Source: Marinomonas colpomeniae
Lineage (GTDB): Bacteria; Pseudomonadota; Gammaproteobacteria; Pseudomonadales; Marinomonadaceae
DNA: 64,000 bases
Direction of reading: 5' to 3'
Assembly: GCF_014803385.1 (NCBI RefSeq)
Contig: NZ_JACYFC010000001.1
Coordinates: 702,136-766,135 of the forward strand
Shown: in pieces, positions 26,005-35,800 of the stretch
Position numbering within the stretch: position 1 is the stretch's first letter
How the letters are laid out: each line of letters starts with the position of its first letter
Translations under genes and position numbers: made by a program
The notes under the pieces: model-generated
What the model was told of the DNA's origin: nothing
Database searches by the model: none
The model's input: the letters and a program-made list of their open reading frames with translations, nothing else

Positions 26005-26777
26005 GTTTGTCCATTACAAACCTAGAAGTGAATTACGGCAAGCATGAAGTCTTAAAAAAATTGTCGATAAATGAGTTAAAAAAAGGTTCCTTCACCGCAT
26101 TACTAGGACCAAACGCGGCAGGTAAGTCGACTTTATTCAAGTCTATCGCAGGCATAATAAAAGTAACTGGTGGGGACATCACTTTGTCTGATGATAACTT
26201 GCTGAAATCTTCACGCAAAGAGAGAGCCAGAAGAGTGGCCTTTCTTCCTCAGTCGTTTCATGCCAACGTCGCTTTGTCTGTATTTGAATCTGTATTGTTA
26301 TCATTAAAACAACAATCTGCTTGGCGTGTAAAGTCAGAGGATTTAGATCGAGTGTCTAATATTTTATCTTTGTTACACATAGAGCATTTAGCAGATAAAG
26401 ATATATCTTCTCTTAGCGGTGGTCAAAAACAACTGACAGCAATGGCCAGGATCCTTGTGGTTGAGCCTGAGGTCGTATTATTAGATGAACCAACCAGTGC
26501 ATTAGATTTGCATCATCAATTATCATTACTTGAATTAGTAAAAATGCATACAATCGAGAAAGGGATCATTACGATTGCTGCACTACATGATGTCAATTTG
26601 GCAGCTAAATTCTGTGATAATTTAGAGGTGCTAAATAAAGGTGTTATTCAATTAAGTGGCGAGCCAAGTCACGTTCTAGCACAGCCAAAATTGGGTGATA
26701 CATACCGCGTGATGACAAGCCTTGAGTCAACGAAAGCAGGTCAGTTGTACGTTGATGCCCAATTATATAGCAATTGA
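26001..26777 (+). CDS. FecE-type ABC importer ATPase
   Basis: A 258-residue ATPase with Walker A GPNAAGKST (about 36-44), signature LSGGQKQL, Walker B VVLLDEPTSALD and the switch His in AALHDVNLA. It powers the permease encoded just before it. The start overlaps the permease stop (ATGA), so translation is coupled. Its stop is 7 bases before a tetranucleotide repeat. Confidence 0.93.
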   Translation: MSLSITNLEVNYGKHEVLKKLSINELKKGSFTALLGPNAAGKSTLFKSIAGIIKVTGGDITLSDDNLLKSSRKERARRVAFLPQSFHANVALSVFESVLLSLKQQSAWRVKSEDLDRVSNILSLLHIEHLADKDISSLSGGQKQLTAMARILVVEPEVVLLDEPTSALDLHHQLSLLELVKMHTIEKGIITIAALHDVNLAAKFCDNLEVLNKGVIQLSGEPSHVLAQPKLGDTYRVMTSLESTKAGQLYVDAQLYSN

Positions 26778-26784
26778 AGTTCAA

Positions 26785-26820
26785 GTATGTATGTATGTAT
26801 GTATGTATGTATGTATGTAT
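26785..26820. repeat. (GTAT)9 tetranucleotide microsatellite
   Basis: Nine perfect copies of GTAT starting 8 bases after the ATPase stop, in the gap between converging transcription units. It is outside any credible reading frame, so slippage here would change transcript ends rather than a protein. Confidence 0.95.
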
Positions 26821-26861
26821 GAGGCGACTGGTAATTAGAGGCAATAATTAACAGCAAAATA

Positions 26862-26894
26862 AAAAAGACTAAGAGTGATTATCTTAGTCTTTTT
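26862..26894. terminator. Bidirectional terminator between the ABC operon and the regulator gene
   Basis: A perfect 13-bp stem, AAAAAGACTAAGA with TCTTAGTCTTTTT, around a 7-base loop. The A/T arms serve as U-tracts on both strands. Confidence 0.9.
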
Positions 26895-26899
26895 TATTT

Positions 26900-27346
26900 T
26901 TAGTTTTCATATAAGGAAAAATCGATTATTGATAATAACTTTTCTTTAAGCTCATCTGCTTTAAAAGATCCCTTAACCAGATAGTCTTTAACAAAATCAT
27001 AGGTCATTATTTTTTCTTTTTCTTCTTCCCGTGCAGAAGAGCTAAACATCATAACAACACAAGAATCGACTTCAATAATTTCTCTCAGCTTGGCAAATTC
27101 TTCTAGAAACTGAATACCATTAACTCTGGGCATATTGATGTCTAAAAAAATCAACACAGGAGGGAAGCCATCTGGGTCTTCTTTTTTATTTTCTTCATAA
27201 TTTTGTAAAAAATCTAAGGCTTCCTGACCATCTTTTTTTTCAAAAATATTGAGTGGTAATTGTGTTTCTTTAATTAATCTTTTAAGAACATAACGATCTA
27301 CTTCATCATCGTCGATGATTAATATAGGTGGCTTAATTGTGTTCAT
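26900..27346 (-). CDS. Single-domain response regulator (Rcp1-like)
   Basis: A 148-residue stand-alone REC domain: acidic pocket IDDDEVD at 11-17, phosphoacceptor D69 (LIFLDINMPRVNG) and lysine in DYLVKGSF. It has no output domain, so it must act by protein contact or phosphate transfer. The start overlaps the stop of the preceding kinase gene by four bases, showing tight coupling to that kinase. It is the last gene of the unit and is followed by the terminator at 26862. Confidence 0.9.
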   Translation of the reverse strand: MNTIKPPILIIDDDEVDRYVLKRLIKETQLPLNIFEKKDGQEALDFLQNYEENKKEDPDGFPPVLIFLDINMPRVNGIQFLEEFAKLREIIEVDSCVVMMFSSSAREEEKEKIMTYDFVKDYLVKGSFKADELKEKLLSIIDFSLYEN

Positions 27347-28797
27347 ACTATTTTATCCATCGGTAGCGTGACTTTAAATGTAGTTCCTGCAGTCGAGCTT
27401 TCTAATGAAATTTCACCATCAAAATATTCAATGTGTTTTTTAACAAGTGCCATTCCAATTCCTGACCCACTACTGGTATCGACATGAAAACGTTTAAACA
27501 TATCGAATACTTGGCTTTGGTATTGTTTTGGAATACCTAAACCATTATCAGAAACAATAATAATTAACTCATTACCACGGTCAAAAATGTCGCATTTAAC
27601 ATAAGAGGATGCTTTATTCTTATCATGATACTTTAATCCGTTAGAAACCAAATTTTCGATGATTTGAGCAAAACGAGCTTTTTCTGACGTAATGGTTTTT
27701 GACAGCCGCATCGTTGCCTCAAAGGTGCAATTGTTGTCTTTTATAAGCCAGTCTAAGCGTTCTGTCATATCAACAATAAGCTGATCAAAGTCTATTTTAG
27801 TGACGTCTTCACTGCCAATATCTGCTTTTGCTAGGGCTAATATATCAATGACTAATTTTTCAAGTTTTTCCATTTGTTGATGAATTTTTTTCGCGTTATT
27901 GATGGCTTCATCAGTATCTCCAGTTTTGATGTCTTGAATGATAAATTGAGCTAATGATTTAGCACCTGATAACGGTGATTTTAAGTCATGTGATGCGCGA
28001 TAGGCGAACTGGGCAAGTTCATCATTGGCTTGTTGTAATGAGGCGGTTTGAGTCTTCACAATCGCCTGTAGCTCTTTACTAAATTCCAAGTTAAGTAAAT
28101 CTTTTTTTATACGTTGCTTTGCCGCTATGATTAATGCTTTTAGCTCGTCAGTTGTATTGCTCTCAAGGTCGTCGTCTAGATTAGCATTATCTTTCGACTT
28201 ACTTGATAAAAGTATGGTTAAGTTACGAATAGAGCTGGAGATGGTACGAGACAAATAACTAATAATAATGATGTTTAACATTGAAATTATTAAAACTAAA
28301 GGAATTAGAGTTATTAATATAAATGTTACGGTTTTATTGATAGGTTGTTCGAATTCATTTGAATTCTTGTTGAAATTATAAATAGCGTGCTCAAGTCCAG
28401 TGATAAATTCATTTCGGGTGATTTCTGAATTTTCATATTGTGATATAGACTCTAAAGCGGTGTTTGCAATCATAATGTCTTTTTTACATATCGTCAGAGC
28501 TTGACTGGTATTAATAATATTCATTATAAATTTGTTTAATACATTAGCTTGTAGAAGACATTCAATTGGTTGCTGTCTAATCACTAAGATATCTTTTTTT
28601 ATTGTATTTGTATTAATGGGAGCTCCCTGCCTAATACTTTCAAATGATTTGGTTAATTGATTAATGTACTTTAAATGAAGAAAGTTGAGCTGGTGGAATT
28701 TAGCGCCTTTGGCTATCTCAAAAGCAGAAAAAATAGTAACACTTGCGACTGTTACCGTTAGAATAACAATGAGTATAAGTTTCTTTGAAATATTCAT
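27343..28797 (-). CDS. Membrane sensor histidine kinase
   Basis: A 484-residue kinase with helices at about 6-28 and 157-181 enclosing a periplasmic sensor of about 130 residues that is mostly helical and has cysteines at about 80 and 104. A linker (182-260) leads to the dimerisation domain with H270 in SHDLKSPL, then an ATPase domain with NLVSNGLKYHD, DNGLGI and GSGIGMALV. The sensor resembles four-helix-bundle (CHASE3 or nitrate-type) domains in layout, but I cannot name its ligand. It shares four bases with the regulator gene and follows a lipoprotein gene in the same direction, which could feed it a periplasmic signal. Confidence 0.87.
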   Translation of the reverse strand: MNISKKLILIVILTVTVASVTIFSAFEIAKGAKFHQLNFLHLKYINQLTKSFESIRQGAPINTNTIKKDILVIRQQPIECLLQANVLNKFIMNIINTSQALTICKKDIMIANTALESISQYENSEITRNEFITGLEHAIYNFNKNSNEFEQPINKTVTFILITLIPLVLIISMLNIIIISYLSRTISSSIRNLTILLSSKSKDNANLDDDLESNTTDELKALIIAAKQRIKKDLLNLEFSKELQAIVKTQTASLQQANDELAQFAYRASHDLKSPLSGAKSLAQFIIQDIKTGDTDEAINNAKKIHQQMEKLEKLVIDILALAKADIGSEDVTKIDFDQLIVDMTERLDWLIKDNNCTFEATMRLSKTITSEKARFAQIIENLVSNGLKYHDKNKASSYVKCDIFDRGNELIIIVSDNGLGIPKQYQSQVFDMFKRFHVDTSSGSGIGMALVKKHIEYFDGEISLESSTAGTTFKVTLPMDKIV

Positions 28798-28917
28798 TTT
28801 TTATTTCATTCAATACGTTTAATAAAATAGTACTATATTCTACAGTAATAGGTTTTTGACTTTATATTAGTGTTAGGTATAGCAAAGCTATCTTCTATTA
28901 GCCAGACAAGGCTTTTC

Positions 28918-30096
28918 TTATTTTGTATTGTTTTGTTCTTCTTTAAGTCTTTGCTGGTAATCAGACACAATTTCTACAACTGATAGCTTTAGCTTGGTGT
29001 TGTCTTTTAAGTTGTTAAGATTACTGTCGCTATAGCCACTTAATATAGAAATGCTTTTTTCTATATTTATTTTGGCCATCTGTAGTTGAGGTGATATCAC
29101 GCCAATAGATATTTCATAGGCGGCCAATTTTAATGTATGAAGCGCTAGCTTTATGCGAGAGGTCTTGTCATCTTGATCTTTATAGCGATTAATTGAGGCG
29201 AATGTTTTTTTGTTTACTTCTGCTTTATAGTCAGTGAATTCTGTTAATTGGCTGATAGAAAGGTCACTGTATTCGTCATCGATAATAAGGCTCTGATACT
29301 TTTGAACTGCAGGCTCATATTGCTGAAACGCTTTATAGTGATATTGCAGAATATTTTTTGAAAGTTTGTTTTTGAGCTCATCGTCTAGTGCATTTCGAAC
29401 TGCTAAATAACGAGTGCGCTTTGCGGCTAAGTTGACAATGTCTGAATCAAATAAGCCTGACAATACGGCGGTAGTTCCCCAGATATAAGCATTTTCCTTG
29501 TTATCTTGGGTAAGGAAAAGATCCATGAGCTCAAGAGCCACGGCTTTTTTGAATTTGTATGAATTGTCTTTAGTTGTCGGATCAAAAGACAACTGTTTAA
29601 ACATATCGATTGCTTTTTCGATCTGCTGGCTGTCTCGGTACAAAATAGCTAAATTTCTTTTGCTGTATGTACTTCTATTAGATAGAGCTAATAAATACAA
29701 CTCCTCTGCTTTAGTGATATCTTTTTCAACACCAGCACCGTCTTGGTACATAACCGCAAGGTTATCTTGTGCTGCAAAATTGTTAGCAGCGGATGCCATT
29801 TCGTAATAATAGACGGCTTGATCAAAGTCACCATCCTGTTGATAAATAATACCTAAGTTAAATGCCGCGGAGTCACTGCCTGCCTCGGCTGCTAAGCGAT
29901 AATATAGTATTGCCTTGCCTTTATCTTGAGGGATGCCTTCTGCGCCGAAGTAGTAACGCTCTGCAAGCATTAGCTGATTTTGTATATCGCCTTCATTTGC
30001 CTTGGTTTGGTACTTTTCTAAAGCAGATTGTGACGCGCAAGCAGATAAGAAGCCAGTTATCATGATAAGCATTACGCATTTATTGAAGAAAACCAT
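28918..30096 (-). CDS. Sel1/TPR-repeat lipoprotein
   Basis: About 392 residues from the second of two adjacent ATGs; AAGGAG precedes them, and an upstream ATG at 30117 lacks a ribosome site. The signal peptide ends in FLSAC, a lipobox. Sel1-like repeats follow over roughly 30-150: AERYYFGAEGIPQDKGKAILYY, YRLAAEAGSDSAAFNLGIIYQ and NLAVMYQDGAGVEKDITKAEELY. The remaining 230 residues are helical with no clear domain. Sel1 proteins act as scaffolds or adaptors. It lies 120 bases upstream of the membrane kinase gene on the same strand, so it may belong to that signalling unit. Confidence 0.82.
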   Translation of the reverse strand: MVFFNKCVMLIMITGFLSACASQSALEKYQTKANEGDIQNQLMLAERYYFGAEGIPQDKGKAILYYRLAAEAGSDSAAFNLGIIYQQDGDFDQAVYYYEMASAANNFAAQDNLAVMYQDGAGVEKDITKAEELYLLALSNRSTYSKRNLAILYRDSQQIEKAIDMFKQLSFDPTTKDNSYKFKKAVALELMDLFLTQDNKENAYIWGTTAVLSGLFDSDIVNLAAKRTRYLAVRNALDDELKNKLSKNILQYHYKAFQQYEPAVQKYQSLIIDDEYSDLSISQLTEFTDYKAEVNKKTFASINRYKDQDDKTSRIKLALHTLKLAAYEISIGVISPQLQMAKINIEKSISILSGYSDSNLNNLKDNTKLKLSVVEIVSDYQQRLKEEQNNTK

Positions 30097-30165
30097 CATG
30101 CTCCTTTTAACCCTCATACTTTTTTATAAACACCCGAACGTATACTTTGTCGTTGAATATCAAAA

Positions 30166-31458
30166 TTAACCGTTTTTGGCATTCTCTTCTGCCGCTTTAA
30201 TACTTTTTTGTATCAAAGGTGAGATGGTTAAACCTTGTACTATGATGGAAAAAATGACAACCACGTAAGTAATAATAACCATTATGTCATGCAAGTCTAA
30301 TCCTTGTATTTGGACTGTATCTGAAGGAATAGCTGCTGCCATAGCTAAAGCCAATCCGCCTCGTAATCCACCCCAAGTTAAAATCTTTACTGAGTGTTTA
30401 TCATATTGCCGGAAGCGTTTAAATATTAGGTAAGGGCTGCCTACACTGATAAATCGAGAAAATAAAACAACCGGCACCATAATTAAGCCAAAGCCAATTA
30501 TCTCCCAAGATAATGGCATGGTTACGATGAGCATACCTATGATGAGGAAAAGTAAGGCGTTTAAGAAGCTGTCAGTAGCATGCCAAAAATCTTTTACGTA
30601 GCGAGTACCGTCAGGCCCGCGACGCTCGGATGCTTTGTTACGAGTTATGTTGCCTAATAAAATTCCGCTTGTAACCATGGCTAATGCACCAGAAATCTCC
30701 CAGATATTAGCTAAAGCAAAACCAGCCGATGGAATCGTTAAGGTTACAAGCAAGCGGGTATTCACATCCTTGCAATTGATAATAGTAAAATGACCAACTA
30801 CCGCAATAACAAGGCCGAATAAAATACCACCAATGGCATCGACTAAAAATAGCTCTGCTATATCATTGAAGCTGGCTTCAGTCCCATAAAATGCGACAGC
30901 GAATATGGTTGTAAAAATGACCAAACCCACACCATCATTAAAAAGTGACTCACCTTCCACTTGAATAGAAATACCTTTTGGCGCATTCATTTGTTTAATG
31001 ATTGCTAATACTGCAATCGGGTCGGTAGGGCTGATCAGAGCGCCAAACAATAGGCAGTGAATAAAAGGAATAGGGAAGTTAAGTAGAGCAAATATATAGT
31101 AGCTTAGGTAACCGACCATGAAGGTTGAAACAAGAGTAGAAAAAAGCACTAATATGGTAATTTCCCAACGTTGTTTTTTCAATGCGGTTAGATCTATTTC
31201 TAATGCCCCAGCAAAAAGTAAAAAGCCTAGCATTCCTTTAAGCAGTAACTGATTAAAATCGATTCCCGAAACCACTTGGGTAATAAAAAGGGCAGTTTCA
31301 TCCCCCAGCATTTTTACCGCAATAATTAGCAGCAATGAGATCACCACTGAGCCAGTAGTAATAGCAATGGTGGTTTGCATTTTCAATATGAATTGATTGG
31401 TAAAAGCGATAAGAACAGCCAATGCTGACAAGAAACAGATGAGGTACCAAGCGTTCAT
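30166..31458 (-). CDS. NhaP-type sodium(cation)/proton antiporter
   Basis: A 430-residue, roughly 12-13 helix transporter of the CPA1 family. I choose ATG 31458 with AAGG upstream; an extension to 31530 adds a non-hydrophobic leader. Signatures are LLFGALISPTDPIAVLAII and GESLFNDGVGLVIFTTIF, the DP and ND motifs of the transport site, and LTWGGLRGGLALAMA near the C-terminus. It exchanges Na+ (or K+) for H+ across the inner membrane, as expected of a marine bacterium. It is upstream of the Sel1 lipoprotein gene on the same strand, 69 bases away. Confidence 0.92.
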   Translation of the reverse strand: MNAWYLICFLSALAVLIAFTNQFILKMQTTIAITTGSVVISLLLIIAVKMLGDETALFITQVVSGIDFNQLLLKGMLGFLLFAGALEIDLTALKKQRWEITILVLFSTLVSTFMVGYLSYYIFALLNFPIPFIHCLLFGALISPTDPIAVLAIIKQMNAPKGISIQVEGESLFNDGVGLVIFTTIFAVAFYGTEASFNDIAELFLVDAIGGILFGLVIAVVGHFTIINCKDVNTRLLVTLTIPSAGFALANIWEISGALAMVTSGILLGNITRNKASERRGPDGTRYVKDFWHATDSFLNALLFLIIGMLIVTMPLSWEIIGFGLIMVPVVLFSRFISVGSPYLIFKRFRQYDKHSVKILTWGGLRGGLALAMAAAIPSDTVQIQGLDLHDIMVIITYVVVIFSIIVQGLTISPLIQKSIKAAEENAKNG

Positions 31459-31883
31459 TTTTTGAGCCTTTACTTTGATAAAGTTATAATTGGGTAAGAC
31501 AATTTTGCAAGAGGAGCTATAGCGAGGCATTTTATACCCAGTTTACATAGCTGTCACGGCTTGTTCTGGTTGGAAATCGATCAAGCTATTATTGAAAGCG
31601 CTAATCCTTGATCATAAAAGTATCTGGATAAATCTAATTTATATCAAACCTCTTTTTCTTAGGGTAGTCATTGCTTTAAATAATAAAAAAATACCTATTT
31701 CGAGCATAAAAGATCAGATATCAATGGAAGCTAATGTTGATAAAAAATATTTTAACTACATTTCCATTTTATTAGAAAATATAACTATTTGGTCAAAGCT
31801 TAATGAAGCTAACTCAGAAGGCTTGTATAATGACGGTATATTGAGTTTACCTAATTTTATGACAGTTTTTAGAGGTCCGTTTT
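31459..31883. other. Divergent intergenic region between antiporter and oxaloacetate decarboxylase genes
   Basis: About 425 AT-rich bases that must hold promoters for both flanking genes. An open frame of 104 codons crosses it (31592-31906) but has no ribosome site, no recognisable domain, and runs into the decarboxylase start in another frame. I see no hairpin or RNA gene. Confidence 0.5.
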
Positions 31884-32747
31884 ATGGCAACACCGTCTCA
31901 ACATGATTTGCGCAATGACTTTCGTGCATTGTTAGCAAGTGGCAAATGTTATTACACAGCATCTACATTTGATCCTATGTCTGCTCGTATCGCTGCAGAT
32001 CTTGGTTTTGAAGTGGGTATTTTGGGTGGCTCAGTCGCTTCACTTCAAGTTTTAGCCGCCCCTGATTTTGCTTTGATTACTTTAAGTGAGTTTACTGAAC
32101 AAGCAACGCGTATTGGTCGTGTCGCAAGATTGCCTATTATTGCGGATGCTGACCATGGTTACGGTAATGCACTAAATGTAATGCGTACCATCGTTGAATT
32201 AGAGCGAGCAGGTGTGGCTGCATTAACTATTGAAGACACTTTGCTACCAGCTAAGTATGGTCATAAGTCAACGGACTTGATTCCCGTTGAAGAAGCCGTT
32301 GGTAAATTAAAAGCAGCGCTGGAAGCTCGTATTGATCCAATAATGAGTATTATTGCTCGTACGAATGCAGGCCAATTGACTACTGAAGAAACGATTGAGC
32401 GTGTTAAAGCGTATCAAGCGGTTGGTGTTGACGGCATTTGTATGGTGGGTATTCGTGATTTTGATCACTTGGAAGCTATTACTCAACATATTTCCATTCC
32501 AGTGATGCTGGTATCTTATGATAACCCTGAATTAAGTGATCGAGACCGTCTTGCTGCGAATGGTGTTCGTATTATAGTGAATGGCCATGCAGCTTATTTT
32601 GCAGCCATTAAAGCAACTTATGATTGTTTGCGTGAACAACGTGGTATTGCAGAAGGGACTTTAAACGCTTCTGAGTTATCGACGCGTTATTCTACGTTAA
32701 AAGAAAATCGTGCTTTTGCGTCCAAATATATGGATGTTCAAGAGTAA
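31884..32747 (+). CDS. Oxaloacetate decarboxylase (isocitrate lyase/PEP mutase superfamily)
   Basis: A 287-residue enzyme that splits oxaloacetate to pyruvate and CO2. It looks closely similar along its length to Pseudomonas aeruginosa PA4872, a characterised oxaloacetate decarboxylase of the same length. Shared stretches include [51 protein letters not shown] and [21 protein letters not shown]. The Mg2+-binding DADHGYG and the IEDTLLP loop are intact. It is cytoplasmic, with an AGAGG ribosome site, and stands alone with a terminator shared with the efflux operon. Confidence 0.93.
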   Translation: MATPSQHDLRNDFRALLASGKCYYTASTFDPMSARIAADLGFEVGILGGSVASLQVLAAPDFALITLSEFTEQATRIGRVARLPIIADADHGYGNALNVMRTIVELERAGVAALTIEDTLLPAKYGHKSTDLIPVEEAVGKLKAALEARIDPIMSIIARTNAGQLTTEETIERVKAYQAVGVDGICMVGIRDFDHLEAITQHISIPVMLVSYDNPELSDRDRLAANGVRIIVNGHAAYFAAIKATYDCLREQRGIAEGTLNASELSTRYSTLKENRAFASKYMDVQE

Positions 32748-32796
32748 ATCATTTTCTTAGTTAATAGATTCTTAATTTACACCTAGAAAAATATTT

Positions 32797-32834
32797 AAAA
32801 GCCCTTTTAGACTAAAATCTGAAGGGGCTTTTTT
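32797..32834. terminator. Bidirectional terminator between the decarboxylase gene and the RND operon
   Basis: A stem of about 15 bp, AAAAGCCCTTTTAGA with TCTGAAGGGGCTTTT (two wobbles), and a loop of about 6 bases with T-runs on both sides. It lies between convergent stop codons. Confidence 0.88.
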
Positions 32835-32848
32835 ACAGTATGAACTGC

Positions 32849-35800
32849 TTATGTAAGTTTGATTTCTGCTGTTGATGAATCGTCCTCTGTATTTTTAAAT
32901 TTATCTATAAATACATGTATGTCTTCTTTTATCATTAGCAATACAGGAATGAGCACTAGCGTAATAACTGTAGCGAACATGATGCCATATGCTAAAGATA
33001 CCGCAGCAGGAATAAGCATTTGAGCTTGACGAGATGTCTCCCAAAGAATGGGAATCAATCCAGCAAAGGTTGTAAACGAAGTCAGTAATACAGCTCGTAA
33101 TCGGCTTCTACAAGCAAGGCTTATTGCTTTTCTCACATCATTGGTTTCGTCACGTAAATCATTGAATCGAGATACTAGTAATAAGCTGTCATTTACCACC
33201 ACACCGCTGAGGGCAAGAATTCCATTGAGAGAAAAAATACCAAGTGTGAGATCGTTCATCCAATGACCTAGTAATGCCCCTATAATGCCGAATGGAATCG
33301 CCATCATGATAATCAATGGTTGAGAGTAAGACTTGAGCGGGATCGCCAATAGGCCATAGATGATCAGAAGTGCTATGAGAAACATCTCAGACATTGACGA
33401 TTGAGTTTCCGCTCTTTGTTCTGCTTCACCAGAGAAATACACAGAGACACCAGTAAATTGGCGTTTCATTTGAGGCACAACCGCTTGCTGTAAATAAGCA
33501 ACTATTTCCGTTGAAGACATAATGTCTTTATCCACCTCGGAGGATAAGTACAAAGAGCGCTTACCATCTATGCGGATGATTTTTGTTTCCGCGTTCTCTT
33601 GGAATAATGTTGCCACAGAAGAAAGGGGGATACGAGTTCCATCATCTAGGACTATTTTAGTATTCATTACAGCAGCAGGGGACTCTTTCTGCTCGTTTGG
33701 ATAACCCAGTCGAACTTCTACTTCTGAATTATCTCGTTGGTAGCTTTGAACTTCTTGGCCGTCAAAGTTAGTCGAAATTTGAGACGCCAGATCACTTGTC
33801 GATAAACCTAATAAGCGGCCTTGTTCACTCAGTTTTAAGACTAAACGGGACTCTGTAGGCGTATCATTTTTTTCTATGCCCGTTACAGCCGGTAGCGTTT
33901 CTAATTGTCTTAACAGTTCTGTCATTGCCCCTTCTAAGACACTGGCATCATTACCTCGTAATTCTATTCTTAAGGCATCAACGCTTTCACGAGCACTACG
34001 AATTCTTAAGTTCTCAACACCTTCAGGTGTGCCTGCCAGTTGCTGCCATTTAGTAGCGAACTGAGCAGAGGTATAAGGTCTGTCTGTCACCAGCTCAATG
34101 CGAATATTACCGGATTGGTCATCACTGGCTGTTACTTGAAGGTTTTGTATTGCCACATCGCCTTTTGCTTGTGGTTTGGCAGTTTTTCTCTCGGCATTAA
34201 ACTCTGTACGTTTTTCAGCATCTTGAGTTGTTGCTTTTGATGGACCACGACGTTCGCCCGTATTTGTACGTAAAGCAATATCTGCTCTATAAGCTGCATC
34301 TTCGAGTGCCAATAGCACTCGATTAGTTTGCCCATAGCTCACATCGTTTTGCATGGTGACACTGCCGCGAACAGTGTCTCCAGGAATTTGAGGGAAGAAG
34401 CTTGTACGAATTACCCCCGTAAACGGCATAGACATCACTAGCAAAAAAATAGCGATAAAAAATAAACAAATGGCATACCTGTGATTTAAGGCGATTTCAA
34501 TAGCTGGACGATAGATACGATCACTAAACCACTGTAAACCTGAGTCAGCACCGTGCTGGACCATTGCCCAAGCTCTTGATATCGGATTCGTTCGAGTCGA
34601 TTTTTGCGTATTAATATGAGCCAAATGTGCGGGTAAAATGATTTTCGATTCAATCACAGAGAGTACAAGACAAATCGCGACGACAATGGCAAATTGCGAA
34701 TAAAGTTGGCCTAAGCGACCTTCAATATTGGACAGAGCCCAAAATGCTGCCACGGTAGTGAATACACCAAATAGAGTTGGAATCGCTACCAACATAGTGC
34801 CTTTTATAGTGCTACCGAGCGTATCACCTTCTTTTGATCTAACAGTGTAAACGCTTTCACCAACCACCACTGCATCATCAACAACGATACCAAGTGCCAT
34901 AATAAAGCCGAAAGTGGTAAACATGTTTAAAGTTAGACCAATGCTTTCTGTACCCATGATAAAGAGCGTACCGAAGAAAATAAATGGCAAGCCCATAGCC
35001 ACCCAAAATGCTACGGTGACATTGAGAAATATCGCCAACAAGACAAACACAAAGAAAATACCTGTAATGGCATTTTCTATCATGAGTTCTAAGCGCTCAT
35101 TGATTGATTCACTTCGATCATACCAGGTACCTAATGTGACATTTGGTGGTAGTCGCCCACTATCTTCCCAATCTTGAATAACAGACTTGGCCGCAATGAC
35201 TGAGTTTGAAATGTCACTGGTACCAGTTGTTAAGACTTGAATAGCCAAGCTGTTTTGTTGGTTGAAGCGTGATAAAACAAAATCATCGTCATCAAAAGTG
35301 TCTCGGATAGTGGCTATGTCGCTGAGTAAAAGTTTGCCGCCATTTGAATTTGTTTGAATAGGAATCTGAGAGAACTGGCTTTTTATATAAGCTTGTTCAG
35401 AGGCGCTAATGGAAAGATAAATATTTTCATTACGCAATGTTGCCACTTTTGCCGTAGAGGATTCAGCATTAATTGCGGTAGCAATATCGGTAAGTGTCAA
35501 ACCGTATGACTCAAGTTTATTTTTGTCCACATCTACTTTCATTATTGGGTCTAACCAACCAGAAATAGAGGTCGCACTGATATCTTCATTGGCGAGTAAA
35601 TCCGACTCTAATTCATCAGTTAATGTTTGCAAAGTCCTGCGATCAGCTTGTCCATAAAGCTGAATCCAAATAGAGTGCTCCTCTCTCGTTGCTTTGGACA
35701 CAACTGCAGGATCTGCATCATCAGGAAAAGATGTAATTTGATCAACTTCTTCTTTTACATCATCTTTTAATGTGTCGATGTCATAACCGTCGATCATTTC

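Noticed and set aside
26644..26844. A minus-strand open frame running through the GTAT repeat
   Set aside because: The product is a Tyr-Ile-His-Thr run created by the repeat itself and overlaps the ATPase gene.
31592..31906. A 104-codon open frame between the antiporter and decarboxylase genes
   Set aside because: No ribosome site, no domain, AT-rich composition, and it overlaps the certain decarboxylase start in another frame.
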